A stretch of 64,000 nt of DNA from Cocos nucifera (taxonomy: Eukaryota > Streptophyta > Magnoliopsida > Arecales > Arecaceae). The first letter of the stretch is position 1. The number at the start of each line of letters is the position of its first letter. Below the pieces are notes generated by a model. The model had not been told where the DNA came from and did not search any database. It saw only the letters and a program-made list of their open reading frames with translations. This document shows, piece after piece, positions 1 to 11,094 of the stretch. The stretch lies in NCBI GenBank assembly GCA_006176705.1, contig QRFJ01000054.1:1784945-1848944 (forward strand), written 5' to 3'. A program made the translations under genes and the position numbers.

Positions 1-3000
1 TCATTTAAGAAAGAACTTTTATGATGAACCAGCCAAATAACTATTATTATTAAATAATTCATATACTAATTCCAATCATCTACCACTTAGATGATTTGCT
101 TTAGAACACATTTTCCAACAATTATAACCACCCCCATATATAGAGACAGAACCATGTATACATAATGCAATGATTTGTCTATCAAATTTAGGACCTAAAA
201 AAGGCTTCACATGGAATTTGGAATGACAAAACATTCCAAAAAATAAATCTCACCCATTCAAATTAGAGAATACTTTAAAAAAAATAGAAATTATAAAACA
301 AGATAAACATAAACATACACAAGAGAAGATCCTGTGGATTTTAGTGTCAGCACCAATTGCTTCAATCACGCTGCAAACAGGTTGAGATGATTAGGTAATT
401 TGCTTGACATAGCCCAAGATGCTTATAGAATTGAGGTTGTGTCAGGTCAGTCTACAGGTTTGATATTAAGCTCAAGCTTCCAATATTAGGACCTCATACA
501 TTTAGGTTTAGCTCATGGTCAGGGTACTCATAATAGTTAGGGATTGTATCAGGTAAGCATTTATCTCTGTTGTATCATTCCACGTTATACATTGCAGTCA
601 CAAAATCTGCTCTTATGTTAAAAACAACATGATCATTACCTCAACCATATCAAATGATGGATTCAAACAATCCATTTTCAACTTTAGATAAAAACTCAAG
701 CAATTTTGCCACATTTTTTGCTTTCAGATTCTTTTTAAGAATGCTGTAAGTGATATATCTATGCACTAAATATTATGCAAACCCCGAGCATGGCTAGATG
801 CTTGCACGTGGAGGCCAATATCAAAGTATCTCATTCCCTTCAAAAATTACACTCTACTATAGTAGATTAACAATCAACAAAAACATCCTAAATATACATG
901 ATAAAGATAGATAATGTCAAAACAATTATGGGACAAATCACCTGCAAACAATGGCATTTTCAGCTGATCCTCCTTGAATCAGCCCAGCACCGCGCATTCT
1001 TTCAACCTGCAAACAATTTGTATGCACATGGATAGATTATGATATATGAGAAAATTTTAGATTAAAATAAATCAGTATTGCCATCGCATATTCAAAATGT
1101 TCACAGACTATTACGAAATAAATGTAAGTGCAGAACCACAACTGAATTTAATATTACAAAAACTGGAAATTGAAACAATAAAGTAGCAATGCATTCTGCT
1201 GAAAGTTGTCGAGAGAAGAACAAGGTCTGCATTTTGAAAGCAGGGCTACCGGTTGAGATGGAAAGTAGGAATAAAGCGACAAATCTGAAAATATCTTGCA
1301 ATCGAAAGATGCCCATGTCCCAGCCATCTAGAAAGAGGCTTAGACATGACAGCATTTAAAGCATCCAGACTATCTCAAGTACACACATGATGCATATGGC
1401 CCATATAACCTAGTATGGCAATGGTATCCTTGTCACATCTGATCTATTCTCCTGGTAACCTTTGTTCCATCTACTTGGGCTTGGCGCATGCATTTTCTTA
1501 GTAACAAATTGTTGTTAGGCTCCTCTTATGCCTGCTTCTGCCAACTCCACTCTTATTTAGTGTTTTGGGAGGCCATCCCTTTCTATTTTCTTGACAGAAA
1601 GGAATACCTTTTTCTTGTATTTCAATATATACAATTCTGCTGCTTTTTTCTCACAAAAATCAATCCACTCCTTCATCTTTGGGTTTCAAGGACAAACCCG
1701 AAGAATGCAAACAAAAACTGCCAAAGTTACAGCCACCATGTAAAATTGTTGATATTATATCATGTAAACCAAGACAGAGGAAGACGAGCAATAGCAGCAA
1801 TGATGAAAATAAGATCACTAATACAGGTGCAGTAAAACGTAACCAGACCTCTTCATAAATGCAAAAGGTTCTTGAAGAAGCTATCTCCTTCAAGTATATA
1901 GAGGCATCCAAGAAAGAAGAGAACCACTGACAACCAATAGCTGGCACCTGTTACATGATGCATTGTGTGATTTAGTACCTTAATCATCAGGAATTATTGT
2001 ATGAATCTCATTAAATAAATTACATTCCACCTTAACCATTAAATAAATCATATTCCACCATCAGCTATTCTTATTTTTCCACCATCAGTATCATGCATAA
2101 GTGCATAAATTGCAAACATATGGTTATGCATCGTCAATGGTTTGCTAGAAATTTACAAGGACAAGAATCATTCCATTGAAACCAAATAATTCAAATATCA
2201 ACCATCCACACAATAGGGTTAATGAATGACTCAAGCCCCTAATGCTATTGCATCATGTGAAATGTAAGAAATGAGAAAACTGAATCAAGAAAGCTTTAAA
2301 GAATGAAATGGAATATGCAACTGGCTCATCCTCGTACTTTTATGTCTTACAACGCACACCAATTGTAAACAAACCATGTGCTGTGATATTTTGGATCAAT
2401 GAATACAACGTATTGTGTGCTCATGGTAATGAATCGCACTTCTTTTGAATCTATTAGGAAAAAAAAACTCACAAGATTTCAACAATATCAAGTCTCCTCA
2501 CTTTTTAAAGAAGAAACTTTTGTGCTAGAAAGCCAATAGAACTACATGAAAACAAGTAAGAAATTAAGTACATTGTCATTACATGGATTACACTTTTTGG
2601 TATTTTCCCATACTATCATAATAATAAAATAAGATTGTTAATATGACCTGTTTATTAATTTATAGCTATATGTAATTTTTAAAAATTATGTTCGCAATAT
2701 GTCTAATAAGCGTATTTATCTCTTTTTCACATATTGTAACAATTTTTCCCGGAAAATATCTTTGAAAAAACTGAACAGGTTTGTTGCAGTGAGTGGCCTA
2801 GATTTTGGAGCTGGTGTTAGCATAATTTTCCAGGCAGCAATTGGCCATAAAAAGAAAAGGTACCTTTGGAAAATCTATTCCATAAGTGATCTGAACTTTG
2901 AAGGATGGGAAGGCAGCCACAAAAGAATCGTTCCTCCTTAAATACATAGGCTTATGGAGCTCGGGTGCTAGTTTATCCATATTATGGCCACTGGAATCCT

Positions 3001-3708
3001 CTGCAGCACACAGACCGACTTGTTCTATCGCCTCAACCCATCCTTTAGCCGAACCATCTAACAAAGGGACCTGCAAATTAGTTAATCATTTGCACTAGAA
3101 ATTGCCTCTACAAAATGGAACCTTGTCATGCCCCACTAGAAGAACTCTATTGTTCTTTGCACATATATCTCAAGGTATGTCTCTTGAATTGCTTAATTTA
3201 AGTATAGAGAAGCATCAATGTGGCATAAATTTTCAAGCAAAGGCGACTTCTTGAATGCAAAGGGATTGGCAATAGACCCTAGCCCCAACAACCTCGTCTC
3301 CGCCTTCGATCTCAATGCGGCAGTTATCGACCCCGCACGCCTCCAGAGCCGAGAGGAGGTGCTCGACGGTCCGGACCCTGGCCCCATCTCCGCACAGAGT
3401 GGTGCAGAGGGGGGAGTCCACAGCGTGGTCGACCTTGGCGGGGATCCTCGACCGGCTGGGCCCGGAGACGAAGTACCGCCCCTCGCCGGCCATCGCGGGG
3501 AGGAGCCGTGCGGTCGTAGAGGCGCCGGAGTGGAGGCCTGTCCCCGATCGCGACACCTCCGAGATTAGGGTTTGCTGCAGCCTCCCCGTCTGCCGTGGAG
3601 AAAGAAAGAAAGAGAGAAAGCGAGAGGCGATGGGTGCTATTAACAGGGTGCGATGGATGAAAGGGGCGCGCACGCGTGAGACAGAAGGGATTACCGACCG
3701 GCTTCCAT
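1..3708 (-). CDS. LPXC: LpxC-like UDP-3-O-acyl-N-acetylglucosamine deacetylase, 5' part (partial gene)
   Basis: Plant homologue of bacterial LpxC, the zinc deacetylase of lipid A synthesis; the Arabidopsis enzyme is reported in mitochondria. Visible coding exons, in transcription order: 3581-3293, 3070-2864, 1947-1849 and 1006-942. All junctions are GT-AG and keep frame (phases 0, 0, 0, then 2 at the last donor). The first holds TVEHLLSALEACGVDNCRIE, with the conserved His of the zinc site. The second continues with VPLLDGSAKGW and NDSFVAAFP. The third has PAIGCQWFS and ASSRTFCIYEE. The fourth has VERMRGAGLIQGGS. The C-terminal zinc ligands lie beyond the left edge, and nothing LpxC-like was seen in 1-941, so that intron exceeds 0.9 kb. 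The start is uncertain: the LpxC frame has no ATG until residue MAGEGRYF (about 3515). A 14-base first exon at 3708-3695 spliced to 3581 would supply an in-frame ATG. Family assignment is confident; the 5' end is inferred. Confidence 0.9.
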
Positions 3709-3880
3709 GAGAGAGCGCGCGAGAAGGGTTTAAGAGCGCGGTTATAAGCAGAGAGGCAACCTCGCTGGCTCATTGGATTGTTTGAAGAGCGGTGGTCTAC
3801 TCGCCGGCGTGAGTTTACGTTCTGTGAGGCGGGTTATCATGGCACATCCACGACAAGGCCTGCCAGGTTCATGTTGTAAT
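3709..3880 (-). promoter_or_regulatory. LpxC upstream region (short, next to transposon block)
   Basis: GC-rich stretch directly upstream of the proposed LpxC start. A TTATAA motif on the minus strand at 3747-3742 is about 35 bases before the candidate ATG at 3708, which would suit a TATA-like element if transcription starts near 3715. An alternative ATG at 3773-3771 opens another frame and could join LpxC only by splicing. The AT-rich transposon block starts at about 3880, so little unique promoter sequence remains. Regulatory reading is inference. Confidence 0.3.
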
Positions 3881-3945
3881 CCATGCTCATGAAGATATTT
3901 CATTAATTTTATTTAAAAATTATTAAATAACTAATAATTATCTAT
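3881..3945. repeat. AT-rich direct repeat, left copy (partner 15661-15725)
   Basis: About 60 bases starting ATGCTC and containing TTAATTTTATTTAAAAAT recur in the same orientation at 15661-15725, with roughly four of five bases matching plus an indel. The two copies bracket the copia element and E1. They may be remnants of degraded copia LTRs or flanks of an older insertion. I could not extend the match into the neighbouring several hundred bases, so this is not a proven LTR pair. Confidence 0.35.
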
Positions 3946-4528
3946 AAAAATATAAAATTTTGATAAAATATAAAATATAAAATATAAAATAAAGATAACA
4001 AGAAATAAAATACGAGGCACTAAACATTTTGTGTATAAATGCATGTGTGCTAAGACTTGAACAAGCCTTTTAGCATTATCGAAGAAATATGGTACTTATT
4101 AATTTGATCTTGAACTATTTCTTATACTCGATCATTCACAATCATACCCATAATATGAGACAATAAAATCTTCAAGTGCGAGTGTGCACTATTTTGGCCA
4201 TACATAATATCTTGATTCTCATGGAGCAACTAGAAACCATGCCCAAGGTTTCCCAATCACGGCCTCACGTTGCTCTCACATAGGTGATATCTTGAGGGGT
4301 ACCAAGATGTCAAGGATACCTTAGCAAAATTATATATATATGCCTTTGACACTATTAAGAGTAAAGTACGCAACCTAACGTCACCTTTGAAGTATAGATT
4401 AATATCATAGAGATGAGAGAAATAAATATTATACTTCACAAGTCGGATCAAATGTTTCGTTCTTTTCATTATATCTCCATCATGGGATCTCCGATCAAAG
4501 AGATTGGCTATCTATTTTTATGATATTT
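3946..4528. other. AT-rich non-coding sequence at the 3' side of the copia element
   Basis: No gene seen. By position it should contain the copia polypurine tract and 3' LTR, because the RNase H frame ends at 4529 on the minus strand. Short blocks such as ATTTTGTGTATA (about 4033) and CCCAAGGTT (about 4241) also occur between 9900 and 10080 on the far side of the element, which may be traces of very diverged LTRs. Confidence 0.3.
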
Positions 4529-4870
4529 TCATATAGGCTTTAATCCCATTCTTCTCGATGTATTAATGATTTGGCCTTTGTTTAGCCCTTTAGTCAAATC
4601 ATCTGCCATATTTTGATTTAAATACACAAATAATAGTATAATAATGCCATTATCCTTATTTTTCTTTACAGACTCATATCTGATTTGTAAATATCTATTT
4701 ATTTTTTTATTGCAATTTTTTTGATCTAATAGAACCAATATTGATCTATTATCATCATGCAAACTTATGGCAGATACAGGCTTAGAAACATATGGCAAAT
4801 CAAAAATAAATTTTTTTATCCATTCTGCTTCTTTAGAAGTGGTATCTAAGGTTATTAATTCAGTCTCCAT
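4529..4870 (-). pseudogene. copia RNase H remnant
   Basis: C-terminal RNase H domain of the copia polyprotein: LDTTSKEAEWIKKF, HDDNRSILVL, RYLQIRYESVK and the closing MADDLTKGLNK followed by SRRMGLKPI. It ends in a proper stop, which marks the 3' end of the copia coding region. Confidence 0.82.
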
Positions 4871-4992
4871 TGTGCTTCTAGCAATAACTATTTATTTAGT
4901 AGATTTCCAATGATAGCGTCGCCAAGTAAGAATATATACCCACCCGTTGATCTCACATCGTGAGAATCTATTACCCAGTTAGCATCACCATA

Positions 4993-5961
4993 TCATTTAA
5001 TTATATTAAAGAAACCACTATAAAATAAATAGTAATTAATAGTACTTTTAAGATACTTAAATACTCTTTCTAGGGCACGCCAATGATCTTGGCTAGGATT
5101 ACTAGTATATTTACTAAGTCTAGATATAGTATATAAAATATCAGGTCTAGTACAGTTTGCAATATAAAGTAAAGAATCAATAATTTGTGCATACCTAGAT
5201 TGCATAACAGGTTTATCATTATTCTTATTAAGATGCATACTTGAATCAAAATAGAATAAAAATAGAATTAATATCATAAAAATTAAATTTCTTAAGCATC
5301 TTTTCTATAGCATGCGATAAGGTTAAAGTAATACCATTATTTTTCTTAGTTATTTTCATGCCAAGCATAAAATCTGCTTCACCTAAATTTTTCATATCAA
5401 AATTTGAACATAATATTATTTAACAATATTAATAACTTTAATTGAACCACCAAATAGCAAAATATCATCTACATATAAACACAAAATTATATAATCATTT
5501 TTCAAAATATTTATAATAAACATATTTATCATACCGATTAACAACATACCCAAAACTAATTATAACATTATCAAATTTCTTATACTATTATTTAGATACT
5601 TGTTTAAGACCATATAAAGACTTAACTAATTTATAAACTTTATGTTCTTGATTTTTAATTACTGATCCTTCAGATTATTGCATATAATATTTTTCATTTA
5701 AATTATTATTCAAAAAGCAGTTTTAACATCTATTTGATGAATAAAAAAATTATAAATTGAAGCATATGCAATCAATGTATGCATAGTAGTAATACGAGCA
5801 ATAGGAGCATAAGTATCATAATAATCAATATCTTTTCTTTGAGTAAAACCTTTTGCTACTAATCTACTTTTATACTTATCAATTGAATCATTAGGTTTTA
5901 ATTTTCTGTTAAATATCCATTTATAACCTATTGCCTTACTATCAGGAGGTAAATAAGTCAA
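4993..5961 (-). pseudogene. copia reverse transcriptase remnant
   Basis: The N-terminal part (5961-5710) has KAIGYKWIFNRKLK, YKSRLVAKGFTQ, YAPIARITT and HQIDVKTAF. The catalytic YVDD box reads intact at 5475-5464 (LYVDDILLFG). Frame breaks separate these pieces and the later part at 5277-4993 (SLLYIANCTRPDILYTISRL), the usual end of copia RT. Confidence 0.85.
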
Positions 5962-5990
5962 GATCCAAGTATTATTTTATAGGATAGAAT

Positions 5991-6596
5991 CTATCTCGCT
6001 TTGGATAACTTCTTTCCAAAAGGTGCTTTATCAGAAGTCAAAGCATCTGCATAACTTGAAGGTTCACCTTCAACTATAAAGGCAAAGAAGTTATCACCAA
6101 AATCATTTTCTTTTCTGACTCTTTTACTTCTCCGTAGTCCAGATTCAGGTTGTATAATAGAATCAATAATTTTAAAACCAAAAGATGAAGAGTCACTAAT
6201 ATACATAGGAATAAAAGAAGAACTAGTAGATGATCTAAATGGAAAAACATCTTCAAAGAAAGTTACATCTTTTGATTCTATTAAGGTATTATTAAAAATT
6301 TTAGAAATATAAGAATTGATAACAAGAAATCTATAAGTATTACTATTCAAAGAATATTCAATAAAGATAGCATCTATTGTCTTAGGACCAATCTTCCTTC
6401 TTTCGGGCCTAGGTCTACTAACTTTTGCTAAACAACCTCAAATCTTAAAGTAATTTATCCTAAGAGCTCAACCAAACCAAAGTTCATAAGGTGTATTAAC
6501 TCCTAATTTTTGAGAAACTCTATTTAAAATGAAACAGACAGATAGGAGGGCTTCCTTCCATAGATTTTCAGAAACCCCAAACTTTAATATCATGGT
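5991..6596 (-). pseudogene. copia integrase C-terminal part and linker to reverse transcriptase
   Basis: Continuation of integrase on the far side of the solo LTR, with NLWKEALLSVCFILNRV and TPYELWFG, a hallmark of copia integrase. The poorly conserved linker then includes LRRSKRVRKEN, the basic motif often found before copia reverse transcriptase. Frame changes occur near 6430. Confidence 0.75.
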
Positions 6597-7842
6597 TATT
6601 GTCACAGAATCTGATTGACGTCGGATCAAACTGAAGTCGAGAAAGACGAGGTCGCCATCGGTGATCTGCAAAATAAAATTTTATTCGAAGTCGGTGATGG
6701 TGGCTCCGGCAGGATCCTCCGATGATCGAGTTAGCTCTTCTGACCAATAGAAATGGAGTACTCAGATGAAAATTTGGCAAAATTTCAGAAAGAAGAAGAG
6801 AGCTTAGAGCTTAGAGAAAATGTATATGGAGGGTTTCTTTTTATAGACGGAGCTTGATTGATGGTGACAGCTGCAGCTATCTAGTAGCAGGCCGCTCGAG
6901 GTCTGATGGAGTTTGGTATGGAGAGAAAGATATCGTCAGGCTGATAGTGATAGCCATACCATCCAGTAGCGGCCCGCTTGAGGTCTGATAAAGTTTGTTA
7001 CAGAGGAGGAGCACTATCTGTAGCAGATTGATGGCGATCGTTCATCAATATTTAATAGCCATAGCTCGAAAAAAATAGATATTGGTTGGTGAAGAACTTT
7101 GACATACGTCAATTTCAGAAGAGTTTGAACTTTCAAAGAAAATACGACTAGAGGAGATCATCCAAAAGGAACGTTGGCCGAAGAAAAGGTTCGGAAGGAG
7201 TTTGACTCCTAGAGAAGTTCGATCAAAGAAGAAGTTCGAAAGGAGTTCGATCGAAAGAGGAGTCCAGAAGAAGTTCGACTTCCGTAGGAGTCCGACTGAA
7301 GAAGGAGATCTGGAAGGAGTTCGGCTCCCGTAGGAGTCCGACTGAAGAAGGAGTGCGGACGGGAGCCGACTGAAGGAGAAGTGCGGAGGAAGTTCGGCTT
7401 TCGTAGGAGTCCGACTGAAGGAGGAGCGTGAAGAAAGTTTGGCTCTCATAGGAGTTCGACTGAAGGAGAAGATTCGAAAGAAGTTTGGCTCCCGTAGGAG
7501 TCCGAAAGGAGTTTGGCTTCCATAGGAGTCCGACTAAAGAAGGAGATCCAAAAGGAGTTTGGCTTCCGTAGGAGTTCGACTGAAGAAAAATTTTGATCGA
7601 AGAAAAAGTCTGGGAGGAGTCCGACTCCTGGAGCGTTCAGCAGGAATTCGACCATTAGGAGAGTTCGACTGGGGCTCGATCGTTGAGAAGCTCGGTTGGG
7701 TTCGACCGCTGGAGGAGTTCGACCACTGAATGAGTTCAGCTGCTGGAAAGAGAATTTTTGATTGAAGCTCTTCCATGATTACTAGCTGTATTAGGCTAAG
7801 CACCAGGCTGGACTTCAGCGGAAGTGGGATTTATCTCCAACA
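6597..7842 (-). mobile_element. Solo LTR of the E1/E2 family inside copia integrase
   Basis: Shares its ends and body with the E1 and E2 LTRs: the block containing GATCTGCAAAATAAA near one end and TTTATCTCCAACA at the other. It is flanked by a near-perfect 5-base duplication, ATGGT (6592-6596) and ATAGT (7843-7847). No internal region is present, so LTR-LTR recombination has removed it. At 1246 bases it is about 400 longer than the E1 and E2 LTRs, because the block at about 7190-7640 holds at least seven tandem copies of a TAGGAGTCCGACTGAAG-type unit. The outer left end reads TATTG rather than TGTTGG. Confidence 0.88.
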
Positions 7843-7847
7843 ATAGT

Positions 7848-8318
7848 ATTCATCATATCAATAAAGATCCTATTTTTTCATTATGCCACTTCATTAGACT
7901 GAGATGAATATGGGATGGTAACTTCATGTTTAATACCATGTTCTTCACAAAAAAATGTAAAGTTATTAGAGGTATACTTACTCCCACGATCAAATCTAAT
8001 GATCTTAATATGTTTATCTCTTTGATTTTCAGCCTCAACTTTATATACCTTTAATTCATTAAGGACCTTATCTTTGGACTTAAGTAAATGCACATAATAG
8101 TACTTAGAATAATCATCTATAAAGATAATAAAATATCTACTACTATCTTTAGTAGAAATTTTAGTAGAGTCACAAACATCAGAATGAATAAGTTCTAATA
8201 ACTTAGAATTCCTTACAACTTTCTTGTATGGATGTCTAGTTTGTTTATCTTGAATATATACTTCACACTTCTTAGATAAATCTACTTTACTTTTAGGAAC
8301 TAGATTTAAATTCATCAT
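7848..8318 (-). pseudogene. copia integrase, N-terminal and catalytic part
   Basis: The integrase core is recognisable: HSDVCD (first catalytic Asp), FIDDYSKYYYVHLL, RFDRGSKYTSNNF (second Asp, motif altered) and HEVTIPYSSQSN near the catalytic Glu region. A stop follows within a few codons. The domain is then cut by the solo LTR at 7842 and resumes at 6596. Confidence 0.82.
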
Positions 8319-8321
8319 ATA

Positions 8322-8945
8322 TTATAAAGTATGATAATTTACATATCCTAATCTATCATGCCATAAATTTAAGAATTCAACATTTAAAATAATGGAAGTC
8401 GAACTTTTATTAATATTATATGGAATTATATTAAGTCTATACAAACCATCACATGAATATCCTTTACCAACATTTAATTTTCCATAACTTATAATAGGTT
8501 GAGTACTATCAAACATAAGACGATAACTATCATTACATAATAAAGAAGTACTAACTAAATTCTTTCTAATGTCTGGAGCATACAACACGTCCTTCAAGAT
8601 AATAGTCTTTCCAGAAGATGTCTTTAATATAATTTTTTCAATTCCCTTGAGAGGCACTGCTATATGATTTTCCAATATTACACTTTCCCCATATTTGTCC
8701 AAAAAGATGGTAAACCAAGAAGAATCAAAACAAATATGAGTGTTAGCCCTGATATCAATCCACCAATTAAAAGAAAAGGTAGTAACATTAACAATAGGGT
8801 TAGAAACAAACCTTAAATTATTTTCTCCTTCAAGCATATTGACTTGAGGATTTGTAGCACTCTTTGGCTTCATAGAAGGTTCCTTCTTCCAAAAATAGCA
8901 CTTAGGGGCCAAATGGTTTGTCTTTTCACATACATAGCAAAACTT
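8322..8945 (-). pseudogene. copia CCHC knuckle, protease and GAG-pre-integrase remnant
   Basis: A perfect C-x2-C-x4-H-x4-C zinc knuckle (CYVCEKTNHLAPKC) is read at about 8940-8895. The protease follows, but the expected D-S/T-G-A catalytic motif reads DIRA in the context WWIDIRANTHIC, so the active site is lost. The frame ends with the GAG-pre-integrase motif LWHDRLGYVNYHTL. A stop separates it from the integrase frame at 8318. Confidence 0.82.
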
Positions 8946-9186
8946 TCCCCGTTGACCTTTAGTTTGATCTTGGAACTTAGAATATTATCCTTGGCCTTGG
9001 CCCATTTTTCATTTCTTAAATTTTTTTTTTTTTTTTTGGCTTGATCTTAGAGATTGGAGGATTAGAAAGAACTTCAGTTACATTTACTTTAGGTCCTCGA
9101 TCATTCGTAGGTTGAAGTGTAGACCTACGTTGATCTTTGACTCAAATAGCATTAAGAAGTTCAAAGAAAGATATTGATTTTTGGAT

Positions 9187-9778
9187 CTAACGAAGATGAT
9201 TAGAAAAGTTATTCAAGGAGGGAGGAAGAATATCAGTGAGAGAAGACACTTTAAAATCCTCTGAAAGAATAGTACCAAAAGTTTGAACTTTCCTAAGTAA
9301 CTTTTGAAACTCATGAAGTTGAGGATTAATAGGTTGATCATCAATAATTTTGAATTTATAGAAAGAAATATTATTAAATTTATCAACTCCAACATTATCC
9401 ATACCAAATTGAGATTCCAGTTCTTTCCATAATTCAAATGCTATTTTAAATATCAAGAAATTTTCATACAAGATTTTATCAAGAGCACTCAAAATCCTAT
9501 TTCTACAATGGTAATCAATTTCTTCATCATTATGATTTTTTTGATTTGGCAATCTTTATTGAAGATAGGAGACAAATAAAATTTTCATCCTTAACCATAG
9601 AAGATGATGATGATGAAGATTCAGAGTTACATTCAGAGTTTATGGAGACTTTAAAAATGGCTGAGACTAGACCTAAAGATGCAAGCTAATATTTTACTTT
9701 GATTTATCAAGTTTCGAATTCTTTAGTTCCATCAAACTTTTCTGGTTTAATAGTTAGTAAATCCTCAAACGGTGCCAT
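9187..9778 (-). pseudogene. copia gag remnant
   Basis: N-terminal gag of the copia element. The start MAPFEDLLTIKPEKFDG is typical of plant copia gag. After an early stop, the open part 9552-9187 contains the usual gag helix region (AFELWKELESQFG, then HEFQKLLRKVQTFG and LTDILPPSLNNF). It ends about 230 bases before the CCHC knuckle. Several breaks are visible. Confidence 0.8.
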
Positions 9779-10122
9779 TGTAGATCTGACTGAAAAATAA
9801 TAATACTAGCGAATATAAAATCTCAGATAGTAGCAATTATCCAAATACGTTCTTAGAATGTTATAAATTTACGATAGAATAATAGTTAACACAATAAAGT
9901 TATTAAGCAATTATAAACTAAAATTTTGTGTATAGATAATTTTCTTTAAAATAAAATAGTAAAAAAGATTAGATATGACAAGCCTGACAGAAGCAAGGCA
10001 CATAGTTCAACATCATCCTAAGAATGTATTACCTCATATCATATAGGATTTTCTAGTCAGATACACCCCCAAGGTTCAACCCTTATCGGCTTGTTTGAAT
10101 CCTGGCCCGGTAAGTATGAATC
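9779..10122. other. AT-rich sequence between copia gag and E1
   Basis: No gene. Probably copia leader or 5' LTR sequence interrupted by E1; it would continue at 15285. I found no clear tRNA-Met primer site here. Confidence 0.3.
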
Positions 10123-10127
10123 TCAGG

Positions 10128-10982
10128 TATTGGTGCAGAATCTAGTTGATATTGGATCGAGCTGGAGTGAAGGAGGATGAGGTCGCCATCGGCGATCTGC
10201 AAAATAAGAGTCCCGTCTGGAGTCGGTGGTGGTAGCTCTGATAGGACCCTCCGACGATCAAGTCAGCTCTTCTGACCAACAGAAATGGAGTGCTCAGTAA
10301 TGAGAAGTGAGCTTTGAGCCTTAGAGAGAAGAGGAGAGCTTAGAAAAAGCATATATGGAGGATTTTTTTTATAGACGGAGCTTGTAGCGGATTGATGGTG
10401 ACAGTTATAGTTGTCTGATAGCGGGTCGCTTGAGGTCTGATTGAGTCAGTCACGGAAGGAGGCACCGTCTGCAACACCATCAGTAATAGATTGATGGTGA
10501 CAGTCATCGCCATCTGGTAGTGGATCACTGTCACCTATAGCGGACTGATGGCGATCGTTCATCGAGATTTAATAGTCGTAGATCTGAGAAAGCAGGCATT
10601 GGTTGGTGGACTTCGGCATATATCAATTCTAAAGAAATTCGATCGAAGGAAAAGCTCAGAAGAAGTTTGGCTTTTGTAGGAGTTTGGCCAAAGAAGAAGC
10701 TTGGAAGGAGTTCGGCTCCTGTAGACGTCTGACTGAAAGAGCACGGAGGAAGTTTGGCTCTCATGGACGTCCGACTGGAGGAGCATGGAGGAAGTTCGGC
10801 TCTCGTGGGAGATCGATTAGAGCTCGACCATTGAGAAGTTCGGCCGACTGAAGGAGTTCGGCTAAGGCTCGGGGCGGAAGAGTTCAGAAGGGGCTCGACC
10901 GCTAAAGCTCTTTCATGACTATCGATTGCATTAAGCTGAGCATTAGATGAAACTTCGATAGGAGCGAGATTTATCCCCAATA
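10128..10982 (-). repeat. E1 3' LTR
   Basis: 855 bases. Its outer end reads TATTGGTGCAGAATC and its inner end CCCCAATA, where the canonical ends would be TG and CA. It contains three or four copies of the GGAGTTCGGCTC-type minisatellite seen expanded in the solo LTR. Confidence 0.88.
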
Positions 10983-11006
10983 ATAGTTCCTCCCACTCTC
11001 GAGTTT
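10983..11006 (-). other. E1 polypurine tract
   Basis: On the minus strand GAGTGGGAGGAACTAT stands directly before the 3' LTR start. It is purine-rich and correctly placed for plus-strand priming. The E2 version is a cleaner G-run. Confidence 0.7.
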
Positions 11007-11094
11007 GGAACTCGAAGGAAGGGAGTGCAGAAAAGGTGACTGCTGAAGTCTTCTTTAGAGCCCTATGCCAGTTCAGGTTGAAGCTCGTGGGAGA

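Larger units (their letters stand above)
4529..9778 (-). mobile_element. Degenerate Ty1/copia retrotransposon coding region
   Basis: The domain order on the minus strand is copia: gag, CCHC knuckle, protease, GAG-pre-integrase, integrase, reverse transcriptase, RNase H. Gag begins with ATG at 9778-9776 and meets a TGA about 20 codons later. Many other stops and frameshifts follow, so the element is dead. A solo LTR of another family (6597-7842) interrupts integrase. E1 lies 350 bases upstream of gag, in what was probably leader or 5' LTR. Its boundaries are not resolved; only the coding part is given here. Confidence 0.88.

Noticed and set aside
3671..3673. GTG at the head of the LpxC frame as start codon
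   Set aside because: A non-ATG start is unlikely in a plant nuclear gene when an ATG-bearing small upstream exon with GT-AG borders is available.
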